Below, piece by piece: positions 21,577 through 31,061 of a DNA stretch of 64,000 nucleotides. The notes beneath the pieces are model-generated. The model did no database searches. It was given only the letters and a program-made list of their open reading frames with translations, and had not been told where the DNA came from. A program made the translations under genes and the position numbers. The stretch lies in the NCBI RefSeq assembly GCF_000315425.1, contig NZ_JH992922.1:855560-919559 (forward strand), written 5' to 3'. The stretch is from Massilia timonae CCUG 45783. Lineage in GTDB: Bacteria; Pseudomonadota; Gammaproteobacteria; Burkholderiales; Burkholderiaceae_D. How positions within the stretch are numbered: the first letter of the stretch is position 1; every line of letters begins with the position of its first letter.

Positions 21577-22455
21577 TCACGCGCGCAGACGCGCGAGCAC
21601 ACCTTCCAGGATATCCAGGTCGGCGAAGTCGATGATCATCTGGCCCCTGCCCTTGGCGCCCATCTTGAACAACACCGGCGTCGCCAGCTTGTCGGACAGT
21701 TCTTCTTCGAGGCGCACGATGTCGCCCGGCTTGTCCCTGGCGCGCGCCGGCTGGGCCGGAGCGTCCTGCTCTTCGAGCGCGCGCGCGACCAGCTTCTCGG
21801 TCTCGCGCACCGACAGGCGCTTGGCGATCACGTGGTTGGCCAGCGCGATCTGGTTCGCGCTGTCGACCGCCAGCAGGGCCCTGGCATGGCCCATGTCGAT
21901 ATCCCCCGCCATCAGCATGGTCTGCACCGGCTGCGCCAGGTTGATCAGGCGCAGCAGGTTCGACACCGCGCTGCGCGAGCGGCCGACGGCGCCGGCCGCC
22001 TGCTCGTGCGTGAAATTGAAATCCGAGATCAGGCGCTGGATGCCCTGCGCTTCTTCCAGCGGGTTCAGGTCTTCGCGCTGCATGTTCTCGATCAGGGCCA
22101 TGGCCGCGGCGGCCTGGTCGTCGACGTCGCGCACCAGCACCGGGATCTCTTCGAGGCCCGCCATCTGCGCCGCGCGGAAGCGCCGCTCGCCGGCGATGAT
22201 CTCGTACGGCGTGCTGGATCCCGCCGGCAGCGGACGCACCAGCACCGGCTGCATGATGCCCTGGGTTTTAATGGAGGCGGCCAGCTCGGACAGGCTTACT
22301 TCATCCATGCGGGTACGCGGTTGGTACTTGCCAGCCTGGATCTGGGTGACCGCCAGGACCGAAGGCAGATTGCTTGCGGCGGGCGCGGCGTCCATGTCGC
22401 CGCCGAGCAGGGCGTCGAGCCCGCGGCCCAGTCCCTTGAGTTTTTTGGTTGCCAT
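21577..22455 (-). CDS. parB: Chromosome partitioning protein ParB
   Basis: A 292-residue protein from ATG 22455 (MATKKLKGLGRGLDALLG). It binds parS and spreads along DNA as a CTP-dependent clamp. The CTPase/N-domain signature is YEIIAGERRFRAAQMAGLEE followed by ALIENMQREDLNPLEEAQGI. The helix-turn-helix is HEQAAGAVGRSRSAVSNLLR, and the C-terminal dimer domain ends IIDFADLDILEGVLARLRA. Its start lies 23 bp after parA. Four candidate parS sites (26029, 26068, 26121, 35428) lie within 14 kb. Confidence 0.97.
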   Translation of the reverse strand: MATKKLKGLGRGLDALLGGDMDAAPAASNLPSVLAVTQIQAGKYQPRTRMDEVSLSELAASIKTQGIMQPVLVRPLPAGSSTPYEIIAGERRFRAAQMAGLEEIPVLVRDVDDQAAAAMALIENMQREDLNPLEEAQGIQRLISDFNFTHEQAAGAVGRSRSAVSNLLRLINLAQPVQTMLMAGDIDMGHARALLAVDSANQIALANHVIAKRLSVRETEKLVARALEEQDAPAQPARARDKPGDIVRLEEELSDKLATPVLFKMGAKGRGQMIIDFADLDILEGVLARLRA

Positions 22456-22478
22456 TGTTGTGTCAGCTCTTCTGGTGA

Positions 22479-23249
22479 TTACATGGTCTTGATGCGCTGG
22501 ACCATCTCCGCGCCGAAGGCGATGTACGCCTGCGCGCCTTTCGACGAAGGATCGAAGGTCACGCCCGGGATGCCGTAGGACGGCGCTTCGGCCAGGCGGA
22601 CGTTGCGCGGGATGATGGTCTTGAACACCTTGTCGCCGAAGTGCTGCTCGAGCTGGTTCGAGACCTGCTGCGACAAGGTCATGCGCGGGTCGAACATCAC
22701 CCGCAGCAGGCCGATGATCTTGAGGTCGGTGTTCAGGTTGGCGTGCACCTTCTTGATCGTGTTGACCAGGTCGGACAGGCCCTCGAGCGCGTAGTACTCG
22801 CACTGCATCGGGATGATCACGCCATGCGCGGCGCACAGGCCGTTGAGCGTGAGCAGCGACAGCGCGGGCGGGCAGTCGACCAGGATGAAGTCGTAGTCGG
22901 CGTCGACCGCGGCCAGCGCATCCTTCAGGCGACGTTCGCGGTTTTCGAGCGACACCATCTCGACTTCGGCGCCGGCCAGCTCGCGGTTGGCGGGCAGCAC
23001 GTCGAAGCGCCCCGCCTCGGAGCGCACCCGGGCCCCGGCCACGTCCGACTCGCCCAGCAGCACCTGGTAGATCGACGACTCGAGCGCGGCCTTGTTGATG
23101 CCCGCGCCCATGGTCGCATTGCCCTGCGGGTCGAGGTCGACCAGCAGCACGCGCTGGTCCAGCTTTGCCAGGCCCGCCGACAGGTTGACGGTGGTGGTGG
23201 TCTTGCCTACCCCACCCTTCTGGTTCGCAACGCAAAAAATCTTCGCCAT
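22479..23249 (-). CDS. parA: Chromosome partitioning ATPase ParA (Soj)
   Basis: A 256-residue deviant-Walker ATPase: MAKIFCVANQKGGVGKTTTT holds the signature lysine and Walker A, LLVDLDPQGNATMGAGI the A' motif, and FILVDCPPALSLLTLNGL the Walker B. It drives segregation of ParB-parS complexes. It lacks an N-terminal DNA-binding domain, as in chromosomal ParA. It sits upstream of parB, 116 bp downstream of rsmG. Confidence 0.97.
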   Translation of the reverse strand: MAKIFCVANQKGGVGKTTTTVNLSAGLAKLDQRVLLVDLDPQGNATMGAGINKAALESSIYQVLLGESDVAGARVRSEAGRFDVLPANRELAGAEVEMVSLENRERRLKDALAAVDADYDFILVDCPPALSLLTLNGLCAAHGVIIPMQCEYYALEGLSDLVNTIKKVHANLNTDLKIIGLLRVMFDPRMTLSQQVSNQLEQHFGDKVFKTIIPRNVRLAEAPSYGIPGVTFDPSSKGAQAYIAFGAEMVQRIKTM

Positions 23250-23365
23250 CTATTCTCTTTCCTGAAAGCGGCTACAAGACGCCATACCGTTCATACCGTA
23301 CAAACCGTTTAAATGATTCATACTGAATAAACGATATAAACGGTTTATACAGTTAATATTGTTTA

Positions 23366-24013
23366 CTAAGTTCGCTCGATGAAGACGAGGTGCCGCTCTG
23401 CGCCCAGCCTTGGCACCTGCAGCGGCTGCAAACCCGTCACTTTCCAGTCCTGGGGCAGCCGTTCGCGTTCCTCGCTTGGCGCCACCCCTTTCAGGGCGAT
23501 GAATTTGCCGCCCTCTTGCAACAGGTGTCCCGACCAGTTGACGAAGTCGGACAGGTCCGCGAAAGCGCGCGAGGTGATGACGTCAAATTTGTCGCTCACG
23601 GCCAAGTCTTGCACCTTCATCGTGTGCACGGTCACGTTGGCCAGGCCCAGTTCGGCCTTCACTTGCGTGAGGAAGGCGGTTTTCTTGTGCACGGTGTCGA
23701 TCATCGCCACTTTCATGTCGGGCCGGGTAATGGCCAGCACGATGCCCGGCAATCCGCCCCCTGCGCCCACGTCCAGCACATTGCGCGCATCGGCAAATGC
23801 CGGCACCGCGGCCAGCGAATCGAGCAGGTGATGGGTCACCATCTGCATCGGGTCGCGCAGCGAGGTCAGGTTGTACACCGCATTCCACTTGTGCATCAGC
23901 TGCAGGTAGGCCATCAGCTTGCCCTGCTGGGCCAAACTCACGTCGAGGCCCATTTCGGCGATGCCATCGGCCAGCACCCTGGCCAGCGCATCGCGGTCGA
24001 ACGCATATTTCAT
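23366..24013 (-). CDS. rsmG: 16S rRNA (guanine-527-N7)-methyltransferase RsmG
   Basis: A 215-residue SAM methyltransferase that modifies G527 in helix 18 of 16S r[22 protein letters not shown] and the SAM loop [19 protein letters not shown] are diagnostic, with [18 protein letters not shown] following. Its start overlaps the mnmG stop by 4 bases (ATGA), so the two are translationally coupled. Confidence 0.97.
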   Translation of the reverse strand: MKYAFDRDALARVLADGIAEMGLDVSLAQQGKLMAYLQLMHKWNAVYNLTSLRDPMQMVTHHLLDSLAAVPAFADARNVLDVGAGGGLPGIVLAITRPDMKVAMIDTVHKKTAFLTQVKAELGLANVTVHTMKVQDLAVSDKFDVITSRAFADLSDFVNWSGHLLQEGGKFIALKGVAPSEERERLPQDWKVTGLQPLQVPRLGAERHLVFIERT

Positions 24014-25941
24014 TGCGCCGCCTCCGAGGTGGTCGGGGCAAAGCCCTTGACGCCGCGTTTCTTGAGGTGCACCAGCAGCAGCGAGATCGCCGCCGGGGTC
24101 ACGCCAGAGATGCGCGAAGCCTGGCCCAGGGTTTCGGGACGCTGTTTATCGAGCTTCTGGCGCACCTCGAACGACAGCGCGGCGATCTCGAGGTAATTCA
24201 GGTTCTCGGGCAGCTTCAGGTTTTCGTAATGGTCATGACGCTCGACTTCACGCGCCTGGCGATCGATGTAGCCCGAATACTTGAGCTGGATTTCCACCTG
24301 CTCCTTTACCGCCGGGTCGTCGACGCCGGGGCCGGCCAGCGGCTGGCCCTCGTTCCCCTGCATCGTCATCAGGGTGTCGTACTCGACGCCCGGCCTTCTC
24401 AGCAGGTCGGCAAGGTTGTATTCGCGCTCGAGCGCCTGGCCCACCACGCGCTCCGATTCGGCGGCGGCCAGGATGCGCGGGTTGACCCAGGTCGATTTCA
24501 GGCGCTCCAGTTCGCGGGCGACGGATTCACGCTTGGTCTCGAACGCTTGCCAGCGCGCGTCGTCGACGATGCCCAGCTGGCGGCCGATTTCGGTCAGGCG
24601 CATGTCGGCGTTGTCTTCGCGCAGCGACAGGCGGTACTCGGCGCGGCTGGTGAACATGCGGTAGGGCTCGGCCACCCCTTGCGTGGTGAGGTCGTCGACC
24701 AGCACACCAAGGTAGGCTTCGGAGCGGCCCGGCGTCCAGGCATCCTTGCCCTGGGTTTGCAGCGCGGCGTTCAGGCCGGCCAGCAGGCCCTGGGCCGCGG
24801 CTTCTTCGTAGCCGGTGGTGCCGTTGATCTGGCCGGCAAAGAACAGGCCCTTGATCGCCTTCGTTTCCAGCGACGCCTTCAGGCCGCGCGGGTCGAAGTA
24901 ATCGTATTCGATCGCATAGCCGGGACGCAGGATGAAGGCGTTCTCCATGCCGCGCATCGAGCGCACCAGCTCCAGCTGGACGTCGAACGGCAGGCTGGTC
25001 GAGATCCCGTTCGGGTAGAACTCGTTGGTGGTCAAGCCTTCCGGCTCGAGGAAGATCTGGTGCGACTCTTTCGATGCGAAGCGGTGGATCTTGTCCTCGA
25101 TCGACGGGCAGTAGCGCGGGCCGACGCCTTCGATCACGCCGGTGTACATCGGGCTGCGATCCAGGCCGGCGCGAATGATGTCGTGGGTGCGCTCATTGGT
25201 ATGCGTCACCCAGCACGGCACCTGGCGCGGATGCATCGCCACATTGCCCATGTACGAGAACACCGGCACCGGATCGAGGTCGCCCGGCTGTTCGGTCAGC
25301 ACCGAGAAGTCGATGCTGCGGCCATCGATGCGCGGCGGCGTGCCCGTCTTGAGGCGGCCCTGCGGCAGCTTGAGTTCCTTCAGGCGCGCCGACAGCGAGG
25401 TGGCCGGCGGGTCGCCCGCGCGGCCGCCCGAATAGTTCTGCAGGCCGACGTGGATTTTCCCGTCCAGGAAAGTGCCGGCGGTGAGCACCACGGCGCGGGC
25501 ACGGAACTTCAGGCCCACCTGGGTCACGGCGCCAACCACGCGGTCGCCCTCCACCATCAGGTCATCGACCGCCTGCTGGAACAGCCACAAGTTCGGCTGG
25601 TTTTCCAGGCGTGCGCGGATCGCCGCCTTGTACAGCACGCGGTCGGCCTGGGCGCGGGTGGCGCGCACGGCCGGGCCCTTGGACGAATTCAGGATGCGGA
25701 ACTGGATGCCCGCCTCGTCGGTCGCGATGGCCATGGCGCCGCCAAGGGCGTCGACTTCCTTGACCAGGTGACCCTTGCCGATGCCGCCGATCGACGGATT
25801 GCAAGACATGGCGCCGAGGGTTTCGATATTGTGGGTCAGCAGCAGGGTCTTTTGACCGGTGCGTGCGGACGCGAGTGCGGCCTCGGTTCCGGCATGGCCG
25901 CCGCCGACGACGATGACGTCGAATTCAGTAGGAAATAGCAT
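24010..25941 (-). CDS. mnmG: tRNA uridine-5-carboxymethylaminomethyl modification enzyme MnmG (GidA)
   Basis: A 643-residue FAD protein that with MnmE modifies U34 of certain tRNAs. The N-terminal FAD site is [20 protein letters not shown], the family signature [20 protein letters not shown] lies near residue 48, and [20 protein letters not shown] marks the C-terminal FAD region. It heads the mnmG-rsmG-parA-parB group. Its upstream flank carries three parS sites. Confidence 0.98.
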   Translation of the reverse strand: MLFPTEFDVIVVGGGHAGTEAALASARTGQKTLLLTHNIETLGAMSCNPSIGGIGKGHLVKEVDALGGAMAIATDEAGIQFRILNSSKGPAVRATRAQADRVLYKAAIRARLENQPNLWLFQQAVDDLMVEGDRVVGAVTQVGLKFRARAVVLTAGTFLDGKIHVGLQNYSGGRAGDPPATSLSARLKELKLPQGRLKTGTPPRIDGRSIDFSVLTEQPGDLDPVPVFSYMGNVAMHPRQVPCWVTHTNERTHDIIRAGLDRSPMYTGVIEGVGPRYCPSIEDKIHRFASKESHQIFLEPEGLTTNEFYPNGISTSLPFDVQLELVRSMRGMENAFILRPGYAIEYDYFDPRGLKASLETKAIKGLFFAGQINGTTGYEEAAAQGLLAGLNAALQTQGKDAWTPGRSEAYLGVLVDDLTTQGVAEPYRMFTSRAEYRLSLREDNADMRLTEIGRQLGIVDDARWQAFETKRESVARELERLKSTWVNPRILAAAESERVVGQALEREYNLADLLRRPGVEYDTLMTMQGNEGQPLAGPGVDDPAVKEQVEIQLKYSGYIDRQAREVERHDHYENLKLPENLNYLEIAALSFEVRQKLDKQRPETLGQASRISGVTPAAISLLLVHLKKRGVKGFAPTTSEAAQ

Positions 25942-26028
25942 GATGGGGTGTGGAGCGAGGAGACTAATGCGCGATTATAGATTCTTTTTTCCTGCTGGAC
26001 TCTGCAAGGGTCTGAAAACGACAGATTT

Positions 26029-26044
26029 TGTTTCACGTGAAACC
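26029..26044. other. parS: parS site 1
   Basis: TGTTTCACGTGAAACC matches the palindromic parS consensus TGTTNCACGTGAAACA at 15 of 16 positions. It lies 88 bp upstream of mnmG. Confidence 0.88.
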
Positions 26045-26067
26045 TTGTTCTTCAGTTCTTACTGGCA

Positions 26068-26083
26068 TGTTTCACGTGGAACA
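26068..26083. other. parS: parS site 2
   Basis: TGTTTCACGTGGAACA fits the parS palindrome, with the GG variant also used by Burkholderiales and Pseudomonas sites. It is 39 bp from site 1. Confidence 0.9.
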
Positions 26084-26090
26084 GTGAACG

Positions 26091-26118
26091 AAAAAAAGCC
26101 GGGTAGAAACCCGGCTTT
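26091..26118 (-). terminator. Rho-independent terminator of the TauE/SafE gene
   Basis: Reading the minus strand, AAAGCCGGGT-TTCT-ACCCGGCTTT is a perfect stem and runs into seven T residues. It lies between parS sites 2 and 3. Confidence 0.85.
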
Positions 26119-26120
26119 GA

Positions 26121-26136
26121 TGTTTCACGTGGAACA
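26121..26136. other. parS: parS site 3
   Basis: TGTTTCACGTGGAACA, identical to site 2. It sits between the stop codon of the TauE/SafE gene and its terminator, so it is transcribed. Confidence 0.9.
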
Positions 26137-26140
26137 GGAC

Positions 26141-26911
26141 TTACCAGCCCAGCTTTGTGAACGAGTCGTAGGCTGTCTTTACAATCAGCGCCGACACGAC
26201 CAGCAGGAACAGCTTGCGCACGAACCCACTGCCGTGCTTCAAGGCCAGCCTGGTGCCGATCAAGGAACCGACGATCTGGCATCCCGCCATCAGCAAGCCC
26301 AGTTGCCACAGCAAATGGCCGCTATAGCCGAACCACATCAGCGCCGACAGATTGCAGGCGACATTGACGACCTTGGCCGCAGCCGAGGCGCTCAGGAAAT
26401 CGAAGCCGAAGAAGCGTACGAACAGGAACAGCAGGAAGCTGCCGGTGCCCGGTCCAAAGAAGCCATCATAAAAACCGATGGCGGCGCCGATGCCGACGGC
26501 CCAGTAACGCTCGGCCATCCCGCTGTGCAGTGGGGCGTGCACCGCGCCGAGATCCTTCTTCATGAAGGTATACACGGCGACCGCCACCAGGACGAAGGGC
26601 AGCAGCGCACGCACGAAATCGGCCGGCACCCGCGTCACGGTCCAGGCGCCGACGAAGGATAGGGCAAACGCGGCGATGGCGGCCGGCGCGGCGGTGCTCC
26701 ACGCGACCCGCACCCGACGCGCGTAGCTGACGGCGGCCGAACTGGTGCCGAAGATCGCTGCGAGTTTATTGGTGCCGAGGATGGTTGCCGGCGCTTCTTT
26801 CGGCAACAGGGAGAACATGGCGGGAAGCTGGATCAGGCCGCCGCCGCCGACAACGGCGTCGACCAGGCCGGCGGCGAAGGCGGCGCCGCCGAGCCAGACT
26901 ACATCGATCAT
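26141..26911 (-). CDS. TSUP family transporter (sulfite exporter TauE/SafE)
   Basis: A 256-residue membrane protein with about eight hydrophobic helices. The N-terminal GGAAFAAGLVDAVVGGGGLI and the repeated FYDGFFGPGTGSFLLFLFV are the two glycine-rich hallmarks of the TSUP family, which move sulfite, sulfoacetate or other organosulfonates. The substrate cannot be inferred. It is monocistronic, ends in a terminator and parS cluster, and starts 83 bp from the alpha/beta hydrolase gene on the same strand. Confidence 0.9.
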   Translation of the reverse strand: MIDVVWLGGAAFAAGLVDAVVGGGGLIQLPAMFSLLPKEAPATILGTNKLAAIFGTSSAAVSYARRVRVAWSTAAPAAIAAFALSFVGAWTVTRVPADFVRALLPFVLVAVAVYTFMKKDLGAVHAPLHSGMAERYWAVGIGAAIGFYDGFFGPGTGSFLLFLFVRFFGFDFLSASAAAKVVNVACNLSALMWFGYSGHLLWQLGLLMAGCQIVGSLIGTRLALKHGSGFVRKLFLLVVSALIVKTAYDSFTKLGW

Positions 26912-26994
26912 GGGAGACTTTCAGGGGAAGCGCAGAGCCAATATTGTACGGCAAGCAAGCCGTACTGACACGCCGCCGCCCTTCCCCGCACAAG

Positions 26995-27834
26995 CTATGC
27001 CGGCGTGACCGCCGCCTGCGATCTTGCGAAATCGATGAGCAGCCCGTTGAGCCGGTCGGCGCCCGACAGCTGCAGCCAATGGCCCACGCCGTCGATCCGC
27101 GCGTACTCGAAACCGGCGCGGCATTGTTGGCGCGTGTCCAGCATCTGTTGCTCGCGCAATGCGGGATCGTGCTCGCTCCAGACGCCCAGCACCGGCACGT
27201 CGACCGGCTTCCACCGCTTGCCGCCGGAAGCCTTCAGATTGGCGCGATAGTAATTCAGGGCCGCAGTCAGCCGGCCTTGCGGCGCCAGCGCATCGATCCA
27301 GAGTTGCTGCTGTTCGCGGCTGCGATTCATCGCGCGCAGCGCCGCCCAATCACCTGCCCTCAACAGCGTCTCGGCCAGGACCGGCGTCATGAACACCGCC
27401 ATGTACCAGAAGCGCAGTTTTTGCGTGAGGCCTGACTTTGCGAGCGACTTCGGGTGGCCGACCGACAGCGCCGCATAGCGGCTGACACGCTGCGGCGCAT
27501 GCATGGCCAGGTGCCAGCCGATCTGCGCGCCCCAGTCGTGACCGACCACCGTCGCCTCGGCGATACCCAGTGCATCCATGAGCTGCAGCACGTCATCGGC
27601 CACGAATTCGACTGCGTAGGCGCTGACGTCGGGCGGCATATCGGTCTTGCCGTAGCCGCGCAGGTCGGGAGCGATGACCTGGAAACCAGCCGCGGCCAGG
27701 GCCGGGATCTGACGTCGCCACACCGCATGGGTATCCGGAAAGCCATGCAGGAGCAGGACTGGCGGGCCCTCACCGGCAGTCACGTAATGCATGCTCAAAC
27801 CATTGACCCTGGCGTACCGCGACACGACATCCAT
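26995..27834 (-). CDS. Alpha/beta-fold hydrolase, epoxide-hydrolase-like
   Basis: A 279-residue protein. LLLHGFPDTHAVWRRQIPAL supplies the HGxP oxyanion motif. VVGHDWGAQIGWHLA gives an aspartate nucleophile rather than serine, as in epoxide hydrolases and haloacetate dehalogenases. The acid/base pair lies in SEHDPALREQQ and GVGHWLQL. Substrate unknown. It borders the putative replication origin, whose first DnaA box begins 70 bp from its start codon. Confidence 0.88.
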   Translation of the reverse strand: MDVVSRYARVNGLSMHYVTAGEGPPVLLLHGFPDTHAVWRRQIPALAAAGFQVIAPDLRGYGKTDMPPDVSAYAVEFVADDVLQLMDALGIAEATVVGHDWGAQIGWHLAMHAPQRVSRYAALSVGHPKSLAKSGLTQKLRFWYMAVFMTPVLAETLLRAGDWAALRAMNRSREQQQLWIDALAPQGRLTAALNYYRANLKASGGKRWKPVDVPVLGVWSEHDPALREQQMLDTRQQCRAGFEYARIDGVGHWLQLSGADRLNGLLIDFARSQAAVTPA

Positions 27835-27903
27835 GCGTTTCCCTGTACCTCAGTTCGATGGGAAACAGCTTACCAGAACGTAAACGCCTGTCCAGACCCC
27901 TTC

Positions 27904-28113
27904 TGTGGATAAGCTACTTGATATCCACAGGTATCGTTTGTGTAAAACTCAGCTTTTTTGCACAGGCAAAAATCTTGTCCAGATTTGCCACCAAGCAGTT
28001 TGCTCAGCAGTGCACGGACTTATCCGTGACATAAATCCCTGATTTCTCGTTCTTTAATCGGGTTGTCCACAGAAACCTGCGACCGTTAACCACTACTATC
28101 AGCGTTGTATACA
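27904..28113 (+). repeat. oriC module copy 1
   Basis: The module begins TGTGGATAA at 27904 followed 8 bases later by ATATCCACA (27921). It ends with DnaA box TTGTCCACA (28063), CTACTATCA (28093) and TTGTATACA (28105). The order and spacing match copies 2 and 3. Confidence 0.8.
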
Positions 28114-28278
28114 GATATTGGTTGTAAACCTGGTGAGCCCGCGAAAAAAAAAAATTTTCGTCGAGTGTGGCAAATCCGGGAAGCGATATCACGCCAGTCG
28201 ACGCAGTTGGCCATCCCGACTGCAGGCGCTCGCACCTTGCTCGCCAGGGCCATCAACACCGGCACAAAGCCGGCCTCT

Positions 28279-28483
28279 GTGGAAAACCGAATGAATATCC
28301 ACAGGATGGAATGTGCAGAAACCCCTGCTTGTCCAGGCGAGCAATTTCTATCCAACTTTCCTACAGCGCCGGCACAAGCGTTTTCCAGCGGGTTAACACG
28401 ACCGTAAACCCCTGATGTTGTGGAAAAAATCGCTTTTATCCACAAAGCGGCCGGCGTTTACTACTACTACCATTTTGTATACA
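28279..28483 (+). repeat. oriC module copy 2
   Basis: Begins TGTGGAAAA (28279) with ATATCCACA at 28295. Ends with TTATCCACA (28436), CTACTACTAC (28461) and TTGTATACA (28475). Offset from copy 1 is about 370 bp. Confidence 0.8.
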
Positions 28484-28661
28484 AGCTTTTGGCTATAACA
28501 ATCTAAGGAAACGCCATCGCAGCTGGCTCTGCACCACCCAAAAAGCTGCAACCAATGTATGGCGTACAAAAAACGCCGTGGTAACGCACTGGTCCCCGGT
28601 CATGGAAGATGCACCTGTACCGTCAACGATGCCTGCCGAACAGCAGTGACAAAGATCCGGC

Positions 28662-28869
28662 TGTGGAAAAGCCGCTGCATATCCACAGCATCAGATGTGC
28701 AGAACAGCTGCTTTTTCCTACCGCCGATTTGTTGTCCAAGAACCGTGCAAGCCGAACGCAAGCTTTTTCCAGCGCGTAAACGGCGTCGTAAACCGTTGAT
28801 ACTGTGGAGTAAACCTGTCTTATCCACAGAGAACGTCGCGTTTACCTACTACTATCAACCTTGTATACA
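28662..28869 (+). repeat. oriC module copy 3
   Basis: Begins TGTGGAAAA (28662) with ATATCCACA at 28679. Ends with TTATCCACA (28820), CTACTACTATCA (28846) and TTGTATACA (28861), followed by an AT-rich stretch. Offset from copy 2 is about 384 bp. ATGTGCAGAA occurs at the same relative position in copies 2 and 3. Confidence 0.8.
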
Positions 28870-29079
28870 TATCTCTTAATTAAATAAGCAAACACAGCGC
28901 AGGCAAAAAAGCGTCTTCCAGAAAAGGTCGTTCACCTCTTCCAGCAAGAACCACGATCGTTGCAATTCAAGGACTGCATGCGGTGGAAGCTGTGTACAAT
29001 CCGTCCCTTATGCACAGTTGCCGATCTGAACGGCCACCAGGGTGCACGACATCTCTACACACTCACTCATCAAGAAAAC

Positions 29080-29874
29080 ATGCGTCTAGGGATCATCAGC
29101 GCCTTGCACGAAGAACAGGCAGGCCTCGTGGAAGCCATGGAAGGGCCCGCCAAGCTCATCCACGGCAAACGCGAGTTCTGGGTCGGACGGCTGTGGGAAA
29201 TCGACGCTGTGTGCGTTTTATCGCGGATTGGCAAGGTTGCCGCTGCGATGACGGCGACAACGCTTGTGGAAAAGTTCGGAGTTACGCACATCCTCTTCAC
29301 GGGCGTTGCCGGCGCCGGGGATAAAACGATCCGTGTCGGCGACATCGTGGTGGCCGAATCGCTGGTCCAGCACGATATGGATGCCAGCCCCCTGTTTCCG
29401 CGTTTCGAGGTGCCGCTCACGGGCCAGACGCATTTCCAACCAGACCAGCAGCTGTCGCTGCGCCTGTCCGGCGCCGCCCACGCCTTCCTGGAATGCGACT
29501 TTCTGGACACGATCTCCGAGACCGAGAGACAGGCCTTCGGCCTGACGCAGCCGCGCGTGCATCGCGGCCTGATCGCCAGCGGCGACCAATTCGTCAACGA
29601 CCGCCTGCGCATCGATGCCTTGAATGGCGCCCTGCCCGGGCTGGTGGCGGTGGAGATGGAAGGCGCCGCGGTGGCGCAGGTATGTCACGAACTGGATGTG
29701 CCGTTCGCCGTCATCCGCGCGGTGTCGGACAACGCCAATGAAAACGCGGCCCACGACTTCATGCGCTTCGTGAAGTCGGTGGCCGCGCAATATGCTTTCC
29801 ACATCACCCGGCGCCTGTGCCGGCATCTGGTGGAAGCGCCGCTTCAGCCCAGGAGCGAGTCGGCGGGGATGTAA
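29080..29874 (+). CDS. mtnN: 5'-methylthioadenosine/S-adenosylhomocysteine nucleosidase-family protein
   Basis: A 264-residue protein from ATG 29080 ([20 protein letters not shown]), chosen because this is the family N-terminus; 40 upstream codons lie in the origin flank. The nucleosidase motifs are [51 protein letters not shown] (ribose-binding Glu) and [15 protein letters not shown] with the catalytic aspartate. It removes adenine from MTA or SAH in methionine salvage. It converges with ald, whose 3' end it overlaps by 31 bp. Confidence 0.88.
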   Translation: MRLGIISALHEEQAGLVEAMEGPAKLIHGKREFWVGRLWEIDAVCVLSRIGKVAAAMTATTLVEKFGVTHILFTGVAGAGDKTIRVGDIVVAESLVQHDMDASPLFPRFEVPLTGQTHFQPDQQLSLRLSGAAHAFLECDFLDTISETERQAFGLTQPRVHRGLIASGDQFVNDRLRIDALNGALPGLVAVEMEGAAVAQVCHELDVPFAVIRAVSDNANENAAHDFMRFVKSVAAQYAFHITRRLCRHLVEAPLQPRSESAGM

Positions 29875-30959
29875 TCGTAGCCCAAAGCCTGGGCGACGGC
29901 CTCGAAGGTCACCTTGCCCTGGCAGACGTTCAGGCCATGACGCAGGTGGACGTCGTCCGCCAGCGCGCGCCGCCAGCCCTTGTTCGCCAGCGCCAGGGCA
30001 TGGCCGATGGTGGCGTTGTTCAGGGCGAAGGTCGAGGTGCACGCCACCGCGCCCGGCATGTTCGCGACGCAGTAGTGGACCACGCCATCGACCAGGAAGG
30101 TCGGATCGGCGTGCGTCGTTGGGCGCGAGGTCTCGAAACAGCCGCCCTGGTCGATCGCCACGTCGACCACCACCGCGCCCTTCTTCATGCGCGCCACCAT
30201 GGCGCGCGTGACCAGCTTCGGCGCCGCGGCGCCCGGCACCAGCACGCCGCCGATCACCAGGTCGGCATTCACGACCGCTTCCTCGAGCGCATGGGCATTC
30301 GAATACAGGGTCGAGATGCGGTTGCCGAACACCAGGTCGAGCTGGCGTAGCCGGTCGACGTTCTTGTCGAGCACCGTGACGCGCGCGCCGGTGCCGACCG
30401 CCATTTGAAGCGCGTTGGCGCCGACGACACCGGCGCCGATGATGACCACGTGGCCGGCCGCCACGCCGGGCACGCCGCCCAGCAGCAGGCCCATGCCGCC
30501 ACGGGATTTTTCGAGGTGGGCGGCGCCGGCCTGGATCGCCATGCGTCCCGCGACTTCGCTCATCGGCGCAAGCAGGGGCAAGCCGCCGCCCGGGCCGGTG
30601 ATGGTTTCATAGGCAATGCAGACGGCGCCCGATTTGACCAGGGCCGCGGTTTGCTCCGGATCCGGAGCCAGGTGGAGGTAGGTGTAGAGTATCTGGCCTT
30701 CGCGCAGCATGGTGCATTCAGCCGGTTGCGGCTCCTTGACCTTGACGATCATGTCGGCGCGCGCGAAGACTTCGTGGGCGCTGTCGGCGATGGTGGCGCC
30801 GGCTGCGGTGTAGTGCGCATCGCTCAGGCCGATCTCGCTGCCAGCGTCTTGCTGGACGATCACCTGGTGGCCGTGCGCGACCAGTTCGTGCACGGAGGGT
30901 GGCGTGAGGCCGACGCGGTACTCGTGGTTCTTGATTTCCTTTGGAACGCCTACAAGCAT
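29844..30959 (-). CDS. ald: Alanine dehydrogenase
   Basis: A 371-residue NAD-dependent enzyme interconverting alanine and pyruvate plus ammonia. The start at 30959 ([20 protein letters not shown]) is the family start. The NAD loop is [20 protein letters not shown], catalytic Lys and His lie in [12 protein letters not shown] and TYLHLAPD, and the C-terminal [18 protein letters not shown] is a signature. It lies 102 bp from putA on the same strand. Co-transcription from the putA side is possible: both feed amino acid carbon into central metabolism. Confidence 0.97.
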   Translation of the reverse strand: MLVGVPKEIKNHEYRVGLTPPSVHELVAHGHQVIVQQDAGSEIGLSDAHYTAAGATIADSAHEVFARADMIVKVKEPQPAECTMLREGQILYTYLHLAPDPEQTAALVKSGAVCIAYETITGPGGGLPLLAPMSEVAGRMAIQAGAAHLEKSRGGMGLLLGGVPGVAAGHVVIIGAGVVGANALQMAVGTGARVTVLDKNVDRLRQLDLVFGNRISTLYSNAHALEEAVVNADLVIGGVLVPGAAAPKLVTRAMVARMKKGAVVVDVAIDQGGCFETSRPTTHADPTFLVDGVVHYCVANMPGAVACTSTFALNNATIGHALALANKGWRRALADDVHLRHGLNVCQGKVTFEAVAQALGYDYIPADSLLG

Positions 30960-31061
30960 GGTTGTCTCCTGTTGTGGTGTGGTGCTGCTGACTCTCCTGC
31001 TGTTTGATTGGTTGTTGGATGCGTGGGCGGGAAACCCGCCCACCCCACATGATGGCTATTC

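Larger units (their letters stand above)
27835..29079. other. oriC: Putative chromosomal replication origin (oriC) region, gene-free
   Basis: This 1.2-kb non-coding stretch holds repeated DnaA-box sequences: TTATCCACA at 28436 and 28820, TGTGGATAA at 27904, TTGTCCACA at 28063, TTATCCGTG at 28020, and ATATCCACA at 27921, 28295 and 28679. It also has many GTAAAC or GTTTAC motifs. DnaA boxes recur as three similar modules (entered separately). Its position close to parAB, mnmG, parS and atp fits a betaproteobacterial origin. dnaA is not next to it within the window. Small open frames here (for example 28559-28879) overlap the repeats and are not credible genes. Confidence 0.82.

Noticed and set aside
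23797..25938. A 713-codon frame antisense to mnmG
   Set aside because: Shadow of mnmG. No ribosome site and no recognisable motifs.
27904..28869. A CRISPR array
   Set aside because: Only three units about 375 bp apart, containing DnaA boxes. No short regular repeat-spacer pattern and no cas genes.
28559..28879. A 106-codon gene inside the origin region
   Set aside because: It overlaps the repeated DnaA-box modules and has no ribosome site or family resemblance.
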